DNA of 21,424 nucleotides, taken from IMG/VR virus record IMGVR_UViG_3300027852_000188, positions 1 through 21,424 of that record; one strand, given 5' to 3'. A program made the translations under genes and the position numbers. Source of the stretch: a virus. The notes below the pieces were generated by a model. That model had not been told where the DNA came from and ran no database searches. It was given only the letters and a program-made list of their open reading frames with translations. Of this stretch, positions 14,771 through 21,195 are shown one piece after another; position 1 is the stretch's first letter; each line of letters opens with the position of its first letter.

Positions 14771-15014
14771 GTTTAAATTTAACAATTTTGTGTTTGCAAA
14801 AGTCAAGGTTTTTTTTCCAAAACCTGACTAACCAACTCTCAACTTTTATCTCTCGGACACATTTACAAAGCACAGGAGCAAAATTTGCATTCATGATGTT
14901 CCCCTTGATCGTTCTGAAAAAACCAACATATCCACGGCCATAACACTTACCACAATCCTCACGTGAATAGAAACGTCGGCCCCAACTCTTTTTTGCAATA
15001 CACCTATAACGCAT
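14754..15014 (-). CDS. Small Cys-rich zinc-ribbon protein, 86 aa
   Basis: An 86-aa protein from ATG 15014 with SD GGAGG. Two Cys pairs: C21-x2-C24 inside DCGKCYGRGYVGF, similar to a DnaJ-type CxxCxGxG zinc repeat, and C50-x-C52 (LCKC). More Cys and many Lys occur at the C-terminus (FCKHKIVKFKHGCKA). Such CxxCxGRGYxG ... CKC proteins are common, unnamed small proteins of phages. It follows the portal gene by 17 bases, and its end overlaps the next zinc protein gene. The role may be nucleic-acid or protein binding; I do not name one. Confidence 0.7.
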   Translation of the reverse strand: MRYRCIAKKSWGRRFYSREDCGKCYGRGYVGFFRTIKGNIMNANFAPVLCKCVREIKVESWLVRFWKKNLDFCKHKIVKFKHGCKA

Positions 15015-15031
15015 TATTGGCCTCCAGTTGG

Positions 15032-17209
15032 CTAAGACGCTCCAGGAACACCAACATCTGCTGGGTGATTAGGGGTAAACAATTCTTCAAGCTTGTTTAT
15101 GATCTCAGAATTTATACCCTCTTTGCTCTCTGCCAATTGATTCATTAATTTTACAGTTTCGTTTTTTAGCTTAACTTCCTCTGTCTTTGACTTCTGCATT
15201 TCAAGTTCCAGCTTGGCCATATCAATCTTGTCCTCGGTTGAGGGAGGCTGTGGTTGTGCTGGTTCAGCATCCTCCTGCTCTGGTAAAACACCAGGCGGCA
15301 CGCGCTTCCGGATACTATCAGCCCACTCTTTGGCTCCAGGGAAGTCCAACATATCAACCAAATGCCACAAATCACTTGGGTTGATTTTCCCAGCAACTTG
15401 AGCAATCTTCATGATGTTCTCTGCTGCCTCTTGGCGCTGGGTCTGGTATGCCGGCCCGGTTGTAACAACGATGCCATACTTTCCCTCAGTGATATTGTTA
15501 AAAGGAGTATTCATATTACCGTTACCCTTGCGCTGGGCTTTTCTCAACGCCTTCTTATTAACACCGGTATATTTATCTGGTTCCTGCTTCATTGTCTGCA
15601 TTACATTTCCGATGGTGGTATTGATTGGCACTGTAGAATCCTTGTCACTAAAACCACGCAGACGGACATCACGCGGAGTGTCATAAAAATGAGGTATAGC
15701 ATCATTCAGTATCTTTCCAAGCTGAGCCACAAACCCAGACCGATTGTCATGGTAAACATAGGTTGACGTATCACCAGGGGTTTGACGTGCAATAATTGCC
15801 TTACCTGACACAGCAGAGCTTTTGTCACCAACATCATCGTTGTACATACCAACTGAATCCTTGAGGTTTTGTTTGCATTCTCCAAGAATGGTGTACATAG
15901 CAACAGGCATCTGGCCCATCTGGTTTTGCTCTGGTGCTTTACCGGGGAATTTTGGATCATGGTTATATAGCAAAATAGGGAAATTCTCTGCATTAGCAGA
16001 TAAATAATCATTCTTGTATCCCTCGATCATCTTTGCACTTGCTTTCCATGGGGTCTTTGGCATGAGTGCAACAATCTCCCACAGAGAGGTGTATGCGTTG
16101 TTGATTAATTTTTGTGGATCTTGAGCATCCTTAAACAATCCATCATACCGACGCTCTCCGGCAATATTGGAATATTCGCCAGTCACAAAAGCTACTGGAA
16201 TAAGCTCACCAGGCCATTCATTTGATTCAAGTATTTTCTCAGCGGTTATTTTCAACCAAATAACATGCGGTTCTTTGATGTCACGTTTTTTTAATATCTC
16301 AGGAACTTCATCAAGTTCAATGGTAGACTCATCAAAGGCCACACCAGCAGCAAGAGCCTCAGCTCTCTGCGTATCCTGCTCAGCCTTGGCTTGAGTTATC
16401 GTTTGTGTCATTCCAGCAATGAACTTTTCAGCAGCACTGCTCTCCATGTTCTGACCATCAGACAGTTGCACCATGTGTTTGACTGTATACTTTTTATAAT
16501 AATATTCTCGTACAATAATAGCGTTTTGGCTATACCACCGCTCGCGCTCTGTGTTGGTAATTTCATTGCCTAGCGTAGCAGTAGGGATGTTTTCCTCCCC
16601 ATACTCTTCAATGAAATCCTCTTTAGTCATCGGGGTATCAACGAAAAAGAACTCTCCATCAGAGTAAAAACGACTATCAGAGGCCATTGGATCAGGATGA
16701 ACAGCAAAAGGATTGTCGAGTGCTTTGATGTAAAGCTCCTGCAAAAACGGATCATCCTCATCATCGGTGTATCTTGATAAAACACGCCCAGCACCAAAAC
16801 CACAGTCAACCAACATTTTACCGGCATGGTCATAGATGACCTCAGCATCAGAGATGTACTCAATATTTTTGATCATCCCGGCCTTGATTTCTGCGTTGTC
16901 TTTGCTGGCCTTACCATTCGCAGGAACAACCTTGATCTGCACCTTGTTACGGCGCATCTCACCACAGACCTGATTGGAGAACTTGGACATCTCATTGATG
17001 GTCAATGCTGGACGGCCAGCCGCTTCACGTTTATCTTTCTGTTTTTCGGTCCACTGTTCACCATACTTAAATTTCAATAGCTCAATGGCTTTTGTGAATG
17101 ATGCATTAAAAGCATCAACACTTCTGTCAAATTGCTTTTTGGCAAGTCTTAGCCGTTTTTCTTCCTCTTTCTCTGAAAAAATCACCTTTTGTTTGTCCGC
17201 GAGATCCAT
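15032..17209 (-). CDS. Portal protein (P22 gp1-like)
   Basis: A 725-aa protein, the same length as the P22 portal. Seen: N-terminal helical MDLADKQKVIFSEKEEEKRLRLAKKQ, LLKFKYGEQWTEKQKDKREAAGRPALTINEMSKFSNQVCGEMRRNK (about 44-89; conserved in the family), IKVVPANG, GFGAGRVLSRYTDDEDDPFLQELYI, PFAVHPDPMASDSRFYSDGEFFFVDTPM, WPGELIPVAFVTGEYSNIAG, YDGLFKDAQDPQKLINNAYTSLWEIVALMP, KAIIARQTPGDTSTYVYHDN, and a C-terminal helical Glu/Lys/Gln-rich region (about 660-725) corresponding to the barrel. SD AGGAGGG precedes ATG 17209. As a dodecameric ring it forms the DNA entry channel for the terminase motor and later the base for gp4. Confidence 0.9.
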   Translation of the reverse strand: MDLADKQKVIFSEKEEEKRLRLAKKQFDRSVDAFNASFTKAIELLKFKYGEQWTEKQKDKREAAGRPALTINEMSKFSNQVCGEMRRNKVQIKVVPANGKASKDNAEIKAGMIKNIEYISDAEVIYDHAGKMLVDCGFGAGRVLSRYTDDEDDPFLQELYIKALDNPFAVHPDPMASDSRFYSDGEFFFVDTPMTKEDFIEEYGEENIPTATLGNEITNTERERWYSQNAIIVREYYYKKYTVKHMVQLSDGQNMESSAAEKFIAGMTQTITQAKAEQDTQRAEALAAGVAFDESTIELDEVPEILKKRDIKEPHVIWLKITAEKILESNEWPGELIPVAFVTGEYSNIAGERRYDGLFKDAQDPQKLINNAYTSLWEIVALMPKTPWKASAKMIEGYKNDYLSANAENFPILLYNHDPKFPGKAPEQNQMGQMPVAMYTILGECKQNLKDSVGMYNDDVGDKSSAVSGKAIIARQTPGDTSTYVYHDNRSGFVAQLGKILNDAIPHFYDTPRDVRLRGFSDKDSTVPINTTIGNVMQTMKQEPDKYTGVNKKALRKAQRKGNGNMNTPFNNITEGKYGIVVTTGPAYQTQRQEAAENIMKIAQVAGKINPSDLWHLVDMLDFPGAKEWADSIRKRVPPGVLPEQEDAEPAQPQPPSTEDKIDMAKLELEMQKSKTEEVKLKNETVKLMNQLAESKEGINSEIINKLEELFTPNHPADVGVPGAS

Positions 17210-17224
17210 AGTATTACCCTCCTA

Positions 17225-18646
17225 CTAGTTGTGTATGCGTGGCATTGCTGCCATCATTTCAGTAACAGATTGATTCTTTGGTTTCTTCGGTTCAAACCCT
17301 ACAGCAAAGGTCCGGAATCCATCAGCCCCATGGCAGTTGTGATCATGGTCAGGCCTCTTTGTTAGCACCTTTTTTGTTTCATCGTATTTCGCGTGATAGT
17401 TTTCAAGCGCACTGATACCAGGCATACACTTTTCCTCATCGAAATAACATGATTGTAGTATTTCACGCACTGCTGGAATGTGTACATAAACAATAATATC
17501 CATGTTTCGTGCCCTTTCGACAACCTCAATAGGACTGATACCAAGGTTCTCCGCAGTTTCTTTACGACTGAGAGCAATATCGTTATTGGTCATTTCACGA
17601 ACCTCAGCATCATGAGGCATATAGTGGTTGCCATACTTATAACCAACTCTATGGCCTTCCTTCATTTCTTTGGCATACCAAGACAAACCCATGCCAGTAT
17701 TTTCAATATAATCAATTACATGGTGCACTAAACCAACATGCTGAATAAACCAGATGGTCATACTGTCGTCAAGCCCTAAATCCCAATAGGTGTTAACCTC
17801 GATGCTTGGTCTCCATGGCACCTTGCAAATCCTGCCCTGTGCTCTTGCTTCGCCCATCTGCTTACTGTAGTAACTACCAAGCACAGCACCCTCAAAACTA
17901 CATTCGTATTCCTGCAAGTAAAGAGCCTCTCCCATCTCTTTTTTAAACTGTCCAATATAACCAGCTTTTATTTCCTCACGCTGTTCTTTGGAGAACACAG
18001 ACGTTTCACTTGCCTTTTTCATATCCGCAAACCAACGTTTGTTCCCCCGTGCATAATCATAGATGTCTTTCAAATGATTCCGACCGCGAGAGGTAGACAC
18101 GAACGCAGCCCACCCCTTGTTTTTTTCAAGCATGGGACCTAGATATGCCCAAGCCATAGGATTGGCAAGAGCCCACTCACTGAACCATATGCCCACAGGC
18201 ATTGAACTGACCAGGTTATTGTAGTTATCACTACCCAACAGCTGATAGGATGAACCACTGTTGAATACTATTTTCATTTCGGTGTTGTTGGTTGATTTTC
18301 TTATTTCTGGCGGAAAGGCTTCATCAATGCGGAGTATCCCGGTATCAGGATTTATTGCTGTCCATATAGCAGTACGGCACTGCTCTCCCTTTGGAAGTAA
18401 GTGCCAATAATTTCCAACCCTCATGTGAGCTGCACAGGCAATAAAATGCATACCAACGGTGTCTTTGCCTATTTGCCTATGAGCAACCTCAACAGCACGC
18501 GCACCCAAAGTACGAATTTCTTTATACTTCGCAAACTCTGCCATCTGGGTCTTAAGCGTATCCATCATGTGATTCCACAGTGGCTCCTGGTCAGTCCTGG
18601 TTGACCAGTTATAAGGCAGATCTGTATCTAACTCTATGTTATTCAA
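17225..18646 (-). CDS. Terminase large subunit (ATPase and nuclease)
   Basis: A 473-aa protein. Motifs: LPYNWSTRTDQEPLW near residue 10; Walker A-type HRQIGKD at about 56-62 (the usual form in this group is HRRxGKD); GIWFSEW at about 152-158 as Walker B plus the catalytic Glu; coupling motif STSRGRN (about 184-190); nuclease Asp in YWDLG (about 287-291) and a C-terminal acidic cluster around DHDHNCHGADGFR (about 433-445). These fit the phage TerL family with HRR-type Walker A. The motor moves DNA into the prohead and cuts it by headful. Upstream in this frame is TGA directly before TTG 18646; no in-frame ATG comes before residue 27. The TTG start is thus the best choice, overlapping a small 7-codon ORF with ATG at 18662 that has a good SD. 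Confidence 0.9.
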   Translation of the reverse strand: MNNIELDTDLPYNWSTRTDQEPLWNHMMDTLKTQMAEFAKYKEIRTLGARAVEVAHRQIGKDTVGMHFIACAAHMRVGNYWHLLPKGEQCRTAIWTAINPDTGILRIDEAFPPEIRKSTNNTEMKIVFNSGSSYQLLGSDNYNNLVSSMPVGIWFSEWALANPMAWAYLGPMLEKNKGWAAFVSTSRGRNHLKDIYDYARGNKRWFADMKKASETSVFSKEQREEIKAGYIGQFKKEMGEALYLQEYECSFEGAVLGSYYSKQMGEARAQGRICKVPWRPSIEVNTYWDLGLDDSMTIWFIQHVGLVHHVIDYIENTGMGLSWYAKEMKEGHRVGYKYGNHYMPHDAEVREMTNNDIALSRKETAENLGISPIEVVERARNMDIIVYVHIPAVREILQSCYFDEEKCMPGISALENYHAKYDETKKVLTKRPDHDHNCHGADGFRTFAVGFEPKKPKNQSVTEMMAAMPRIHN

Positions 18647-18662
18647 TCATAGTGCTGCTCAT
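18639..18662 (-). CDS. Seven-codon leader ORF overlapping the terminase start
   Basis: ATG 18662 overlaps the stop of the 43-aa gene (ATGA) and has GGTGAGGAGG about 11-12 bases upstream. It reads MSSTMIE and stops at TAA 18639, just past the terminase TTG start at 18646, so the two frames overlap by 8 bases. It may be a translation-coupling leader, or the remnant of a terminase N-terminus shifted by an indel. Confidence 0.35.
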   Translation of the reverse strand: MSSTMIE

Positions 18663-18790
18663 TGGCTGTCTGCCTCCTCACCCAACTTTTGCAAAGCGTT
18701 CTCCATTGCTTCGTCTAACCATCGCTTAAACCAGTAGTTAGAAAAGTCAAGATCGATGACTACAGTCACCGTGTTTGTGCCCTGTTCCAT
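18659..18790 (-). CDS. 43-aa small protein upstream of terminase
   Basis: ATG 18790 with SD GTGGAGGTG; reads MEQGTNTVTVVIDLDFSNYW and continues as a short amphipathic helix (FKRWLDEAMENALQKLGEEADSQ). It has an acidic C-terminus and no cysteine. It starts 22 bases after the lipoprotein gene stop and ends in ATGA shared with the leader ORF of the terminase. I do not recognise it; a small terminase-associated protein is only a thought from position. Confidence 0.65.
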   Translation of the reverse strand: MEQGTNTVTVVIDLDFSNYWFKRWLDEAMENALQKLGEEADSQ

Positions 18791-18812
18791 CAGATACGCA
18801 CCTCCACTAACC

Positions 18813-19310
18813 TCATTGATTGCTCACCTCAGCGGTCACACAATAAAACGTGTTGAGGTCTGGATCCGGTTGGTCGAAATAGAACACCACCTGCTTATTC
18901 ACCACATCGAGAAGGCACAACACATCAATGTCATGACCACCAACGGTAACCGCGGCCGGTAGCTCAATATCATCTATCCAGGGATTGCCATGGTATGAAT
19001 ACCGCACGTACCCACGCACAACAGAAAACTCATCAAGTGCTGGGCATGACACCACCTTGGTAATATCTGGATGAAAGGCTGTACTGGAATAGGTTGATAT
19101 TGAAACCGTTGGGGTAACCGTTGGGGTAACGGTTTGCGTAACCGTTTGGGCTGGTGTTGCTGTTGGGATTGGCTTGACTTGCTCTGTAGGAACTGGGTTG
19201 CTCCCGGTGTCCTGGTTCAAACTGGATACCCATAGGCAACCAGCTGGATTATTACCACACCCAACCATTACAAAACTCATGAATACAATTACCACCCACG
19301 CTGCTTTCAT
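18813..19310 (-). CDS. Phage lipoprotein with Thr-Pro linker
   Basis: A 165-aa protein from ATG 19310. The ATG has AGGAG about 10 bases upstream; a GTG at 19319 is too close to the SD. The N-terminal segment (MKAAWVVIVFMSFVMVGC) is a signal peptide with a type II (lipoprotein) cleavage motif ending MVGC, C18 being the likely lipidated residue. A linker of Thr, Pro, Val and Gln (about 40-70, with TVTPTVTPTV) leads to a C-terminal domain with strands (VVRGYVRYSYHGNPWIDDIEL, VGGHDIDVLCLLDV, QVVFYFDQPDPDLNTFYCVTAEV). It would be anchored in the outer membrane of a Gram-negative host. Phage lipoproteins may block superinfection or form outer spanins; nothing here decides. It is unusual directly upstream of a terminase gene. 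Confidence 0.75.
   Translation of the reverse strand: MKAAWVVIVFMSFVMVGCGNNPAGCLWVSSLNQDTGSNPVPTEQVKPIPTATPAQTVTQTVTPTVTPTVSISTYSSTAFHPDITKVVSCPALDEFSVVRGYVRYSYHGNPWIDDIELPAAVTVGGHDIDVLCLLDVVNKQVVFYFDQPDPDLNTFYCVTAEVSNQ
19104..19151 (+). repeat. Four 12-bp tandem repeats encoding the TVTP linker
   Basis: Units of AACCGTTGGGGT at 19104-19115 and 19116-19127 are identical; those at 19128-19139 and 19140-19151 have diverged by a few bases. On the minus strand they encode four-residue Thr-Val-Thr-Pro/Gln repeats in the lipoprotein linker. Repeat number could vary between relatives. Confidence 0.7.
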
Positions 19311-19315
19311 AGTAA

Positions 19316-19507
19316 TCACTCTCCTTTTGGATCTTTATTATGGAACTGTTCAGGATCAATATCAGAATCAGCACACATAATACGTGGTACAGCTAGTTTT
19401 TCTAATAATGCCAAACAACGTTTGTTGACTTCCACAATATTTGCTAATTGCTCAACCAATTTCTCATCAGGTTTTATATATTCTGTCTTTTTAGTTGATT
19501 CCCACAT
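19316..19507 (-). CDS. 63-aa hypothetical protein
   Basis: ATG 19507 overlaps the preceding stop (TAATG), with GGGAAGGG as SD. The protein is mostly helical (MWESTKKTEYIKPDEKLVEQ, LANIVEVNKRCLALLEKLAV) and ends in a polar tail. The stop lies just upstream of the lipoprotein ATG, where AAAAGGAGAG doubles as the coding end and as the SD for the lipoprotein gene. I do not recognise the family. The helical region could be a coiled coil, for example a partner of the terminase or of the protein encoded just upstream. Confidence 0.65.
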   Translation of the reverse strand: MWESTKKTEYIKPDEKLVEQLANIVEVNKRCLALLEKLAVPRIMCADSDIDPEQFHNKDPKGE

Positions 19508-19827
19508 TATTTTTTACCCTTCCCACTCGTAATAACATTGACTGTCTGTGTGACTTCACCCTTAAGGTTAGCATCGATCGTCTGGGGTACCAGTTTTGCA
19601 GCTACCCGTGCAAATGTATTTTTATCAAGCTTCTTGAAAAAATCTTTGCCCCCACGCTCATTGAGCGCATCCAGCAGCATTTTTTTAACATCCGCTGAGT
19701 ATTTGTTCTTACTTCCCTTTTTACGTCCATTATGAACCAGGTTATCATATCCTTTCCCCTTAGATTTCCCACAATCTGGGGGAACTTTACTTTTTTTCAC
19801 TACTTTCTTTTTTGCTGTCTTTTTCAT
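19507..19827 (-). CDS. Lys-rich protein, candidate terminase small subunit
   Basis: A 106-aa protein from ATG 19827, starting MKKTAKKKVVKKSKVPPD. A central segment, HNGRKKGSKNKYSADVKKMLLDALNERGGKDFFKKL, followed by NTFARVAAKLVPQTI, resembles the GRPKGSxNK ... GG ... F ... L.P family seen before TerL genes in many phages, often annotated as DNA-binding or small terminase. The rest is very basic at both ends. The SD (CAGGA) lies very close to the ATG, and a promoter-like pair lies just upstream (-10 19834-19839, -35 19857-19862). Because no other TerS candidate is visible, this is the best one; confidence in the role is moderate. Confidence 0.6.
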   Translation of the reverse strand: MKKTAKKKVVKKSKVPPDCGKSKGKGYDNLVHNGRKKGSKNKYSADVKKMLLDALNERGGKDFFKKLDKNTFARVAAKLVPQTIDANLKGEVTQTVNVITSGKGKK

Positions 19828-19833
19828 ATCCTG

Positions 19834-19862
19834 ATTTTACCACTTTCTCAAGACTAATTCAA
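19834..19862 (-). promoter_or_regulatory. Possible sigma70-type promoter before the terminase block
   Basis: TTGAAT (-35; 19857-19862) and TAAAAT (-10; 19834-19839) are separated by exactly 17 bases. The -10 matches 5 of 6 and the -35 matches 4 of 6 consensus positions. The expected start of transcription falls near 19827, the ATG of the next gene, so the transcript would be nearly leaderless for that gene. It lies in one of the few gaps of the window. Confidence 0.3.
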
Positions 19863-20042
19863 CACTGCTCGGTCAGTTCCCGGTATAGCTTTAATCTGAA
19901 CAGCTCCACACCGGACACAATATCTTATCCTGTGCTTACGGTAAACTTGCTTTCCCCAATAGAACACAACTCTATCCATATTCTCGGTTACCCATGGCAA
20001 CCATACGTGCCTGTGAAACAGGTTTTTAAGCCACAAAACCAC
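19854..20042 (-). CDS. 62-aa protein with CxxC motif
   Basis: Starts at GTG 20042 with SD GAAGGAG, two bases after the upstream stop. It begins with a hydrophobic/aromatic segment (MVLWLKNLFHRHVWLPWV) and has one Cys pair, C42-x2-C45 (YCVRCGAVQIKAIPG), with H10 and H12 as possible further metal ligands. A Cys2His2-type mini zinc ribbon is possible. Not a family I can name; the CVRCGxxQ ending is common in small phage proteins. Confidence 0.6.
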   Translation of the reverse strand: MVLWLKNLFHRHVWLPWVTENMDRVVFYWGKQVYRKHRIRYCVRCGAVQIKAIPGTDRAVLN

Positions 20043-20044
20043 AA

Positions 20045-20263
20045 TCAGACTCCTTCTATGCCGGTCATTCTTATTCTTCTAACTATAGGCCCTCTGCGTG
20101 TGCGTGGTGTCCAACTCGCTATGCTCCGGGTAAAATATACCTTATTGCCCACACGAAAAGTGGCAGTTTTAGGGTCTTTAGTAATTGCTTTCTCAAAATC
20201 ATTCTGATCATAGGTTGATCTGACCACAACCTTTTCACCCCAGAGCGTCACGAATGTTATCAA
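20045..20263 (-). CDS. Small hypothetical protein (72 aa)
   Basis: I place the start at TTG 20263 because AGGAGG lies 7 bases upstream; an in-frame TTG at 20287 would add eight residues but lacks an SD. The protein reads LITFVTLWGEKVVVRSTYDQNDFEKAI (first residue translated as Met), followed by TATFRVGNKVYFTRSIASW and a basic end (TPRTRRGPIVRRIRM). It appears strand-rich and positively charged at the C-terminus. No cysteine. Function unknown. Confidence 0.55.
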   Translation of the reverse strand: MITFVTLWGEKVVVRSTYDQNDFEKAITKDPKTATFRVGNKVYFTRSIASWTPRTRRGPIVRRIRMTGIEGV

Positions 20264-20279
20264 TCGGTTGCCTCCTGTT

Positions 20280-20459
20280 TCAAACAATGTATTGCAGCAT
20301 TCTTTGCCACAATGTTACTTTGTGCCGTGGAATACAGTCTTTCCCACAAATTGGGCATTTGTCTGTTTTGGTGTATCTGTAACAATGAGGACAAAACGTC
20401 TTCCACATCGATTCAATACGCATGTGATCCGGAATTTTCTCCTCAGGTTTTTTTTTCAT
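20280..20459 (-). CDS. 59-aa zinc-ribbon protein
   Basis: A short gene between the 118-aa gene and the 72-aa gene. ATG 20459 overlaps the upstream stop (ATGA), with AAAGGA about 10 bases upstream. It reads MKKKPEEKIPDHMRIESMWK, then C23-x2-C26 (CPHC) and C35-x2-C38 (CPICGKDC), with R/K-rich linkers, and ends LWQRMLQYIV. The two Cys pairs are a clear zinc ribbon (rubredoxin-like knuckles). Probably nucleic-acid binding; no family assigned. Confidence 0.65.
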   Translation of the reverse strand: MKKKPEEKIPDHMRIESMWKTFCPHCYRYTKTDKCPICGKDCIPRHKVTLWQRMLQYIV

Positions 20460-20812
20460 ATCCGTGTTTCCTTTTCCCGCTTGAGTAACGCATCAGCATA
20501 CTCAACTGCCTGCACAGCAAGATGAAACGCACCACACCTATCACCAGATGAACTCAACATCCCCTGCATAACAGCAATACAAGTTTTTTGACGGATGGTC
20601 ATACCCGGTGCCTGCAAATCGCTTTCAGTTTCTCCTAAAGCAGTACTAAACTCCCTAACAATAGGATAAGCTGGCTCGCTCCCTGGATTTGGTTGGTATG
20701 GTATTGGTGATATCTTTTCGCATTCATCACAATACAAGCTTCTTTTGTTTCCTATAAACTCTTTATGACATAACGCACACTTACATGAATAATCTTTCTT
20801 TTCCTCACTCAT
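20456..20812 (-). CDS. 118-aa protein with N-terminal zinc finger
   Basis: ATG 20812 with SD AGAGGTGACC. N-terminal zinc finger: C12-x2-C15 and C28-x2-C31 (CALCHKEFIGNKRSLYCDEC), with an extra C10. A Pro-rich linker (ISPIPYQPNPGSEPAYP) follows, then a helical C-terminal part with GMTIRQKTCIAVMQGML ... AVQAVEYADALLKREKE, resembling small phage proteins of the GMTLRDYFAAxAM ... YxxADAML type. It would thus be a fusion of a finger and that small domain. Role unknown. Confidence 0.7.
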   Translation of the reverse strand: MSEEKKDYSCKCALCHKEFIGNKRSLYCDECEKISPIPYQPNPGSEPAYPIVREFSTALGETESDLQAPGMTIRQKTCIAVMQGMLSSSGDRCGAFHLAVQAVEYADALLKREKETRI

Positions 20813-20815
20813 CGG

Positions 20816-21019
20816 TCACCTCTTTTCATAATACACTTCTATAAACTCGCCGTGTTCTTTTATGACTTCGCCACGTATAAATTGCTTTTCGACCACGGTG
20901 CTTTCGTCAACTTTAGCAAATGTCCCTTTCCGCCTAGACATGTATTTAGGAATAATAGGGTTATCAGGAGGCGAGATAATTTCTGATTTTCTGTTCATAA
21001 ACATTAATTTAATTCTCAC
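20816..21019 (-). CDS. 67-aa hypothetical protein
   Basis: Starts at GTG 21019, overlapping the upstream stop (GTGA), with GAGG about 7 bases upstream. An ATG at 21004 is a possible alternative. The protein reads MRIKLMFMNRKSEIISPPDNP and then a likely small beta-barrel-like part (KGTFAKVDESTVVEKQFIRGEVIKEHGEFIEVYYEKR). It is basic with no cysteine. Not recognised. Confidence 0.5.
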   Translation of the reverse strand: MRIKLMFMNRKSEIISPPDNPIIPKYMSRRKGTFAKVDESTVVEKQFIRGEVIKEHGEFIEVYYEKR

Positions 21020-21195
21020 TCCCCCACCTCTGGACTCTTAACCTCAAACGTTTTCCGGTCCTCAAACTCCTGCTGCTTGCCCGGGTTCCAGAAGTTTATG
21101 GGTCTAAAATACCCCACAACCCTGCTATACACCTCACATGGATGGCCACACACTTTGGGTTTCATTTCCGGTTCATTTCCAGTTGGTTTGCTCAT
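21016..21195 (-). CDS. Stand-alone NrdD C-terminus-like protein, 59 aa
   Basis: I place the start at ATG 21195 (ATGA overlap with the upstream gene), with AAAGGG about 10 bases upstream; GTG 21204 is too close to that site. The core VCGHPCEVYSRVVGYFRP followed by WNPGKQQEFEDRKTF strongly resembles the C-terminus of class III (anaerobic) ribonucleotide reductase, where the glycine in the RxxGY motif (here G28) carries the glycyl radical and Cys pairs bind zinc. Only two Cys (C16, C20) are present and no catalytic barrel is encoded nearby. Small proteins of this type are known in phages and are usually annotated as anaerobic NTP reductase; whether they act with host NrdD or as a glycyl-radical spare part is unknown. 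Confidence 0.7.
   Translation of the reverse strand: MSKPTGNEPEMKPKVCGHPCEVYSRVVGYFRPINFWNPGKQQEFEDRKTFEVKSPEVGE

Noticed and set aside
14771-14806. Longer TTG start for the Com-like protein and a promoter-like TTGACT pair nearby
   Set aside because: No SD for the TTG, and the -10-like match is weak and inside the upstream coding region.
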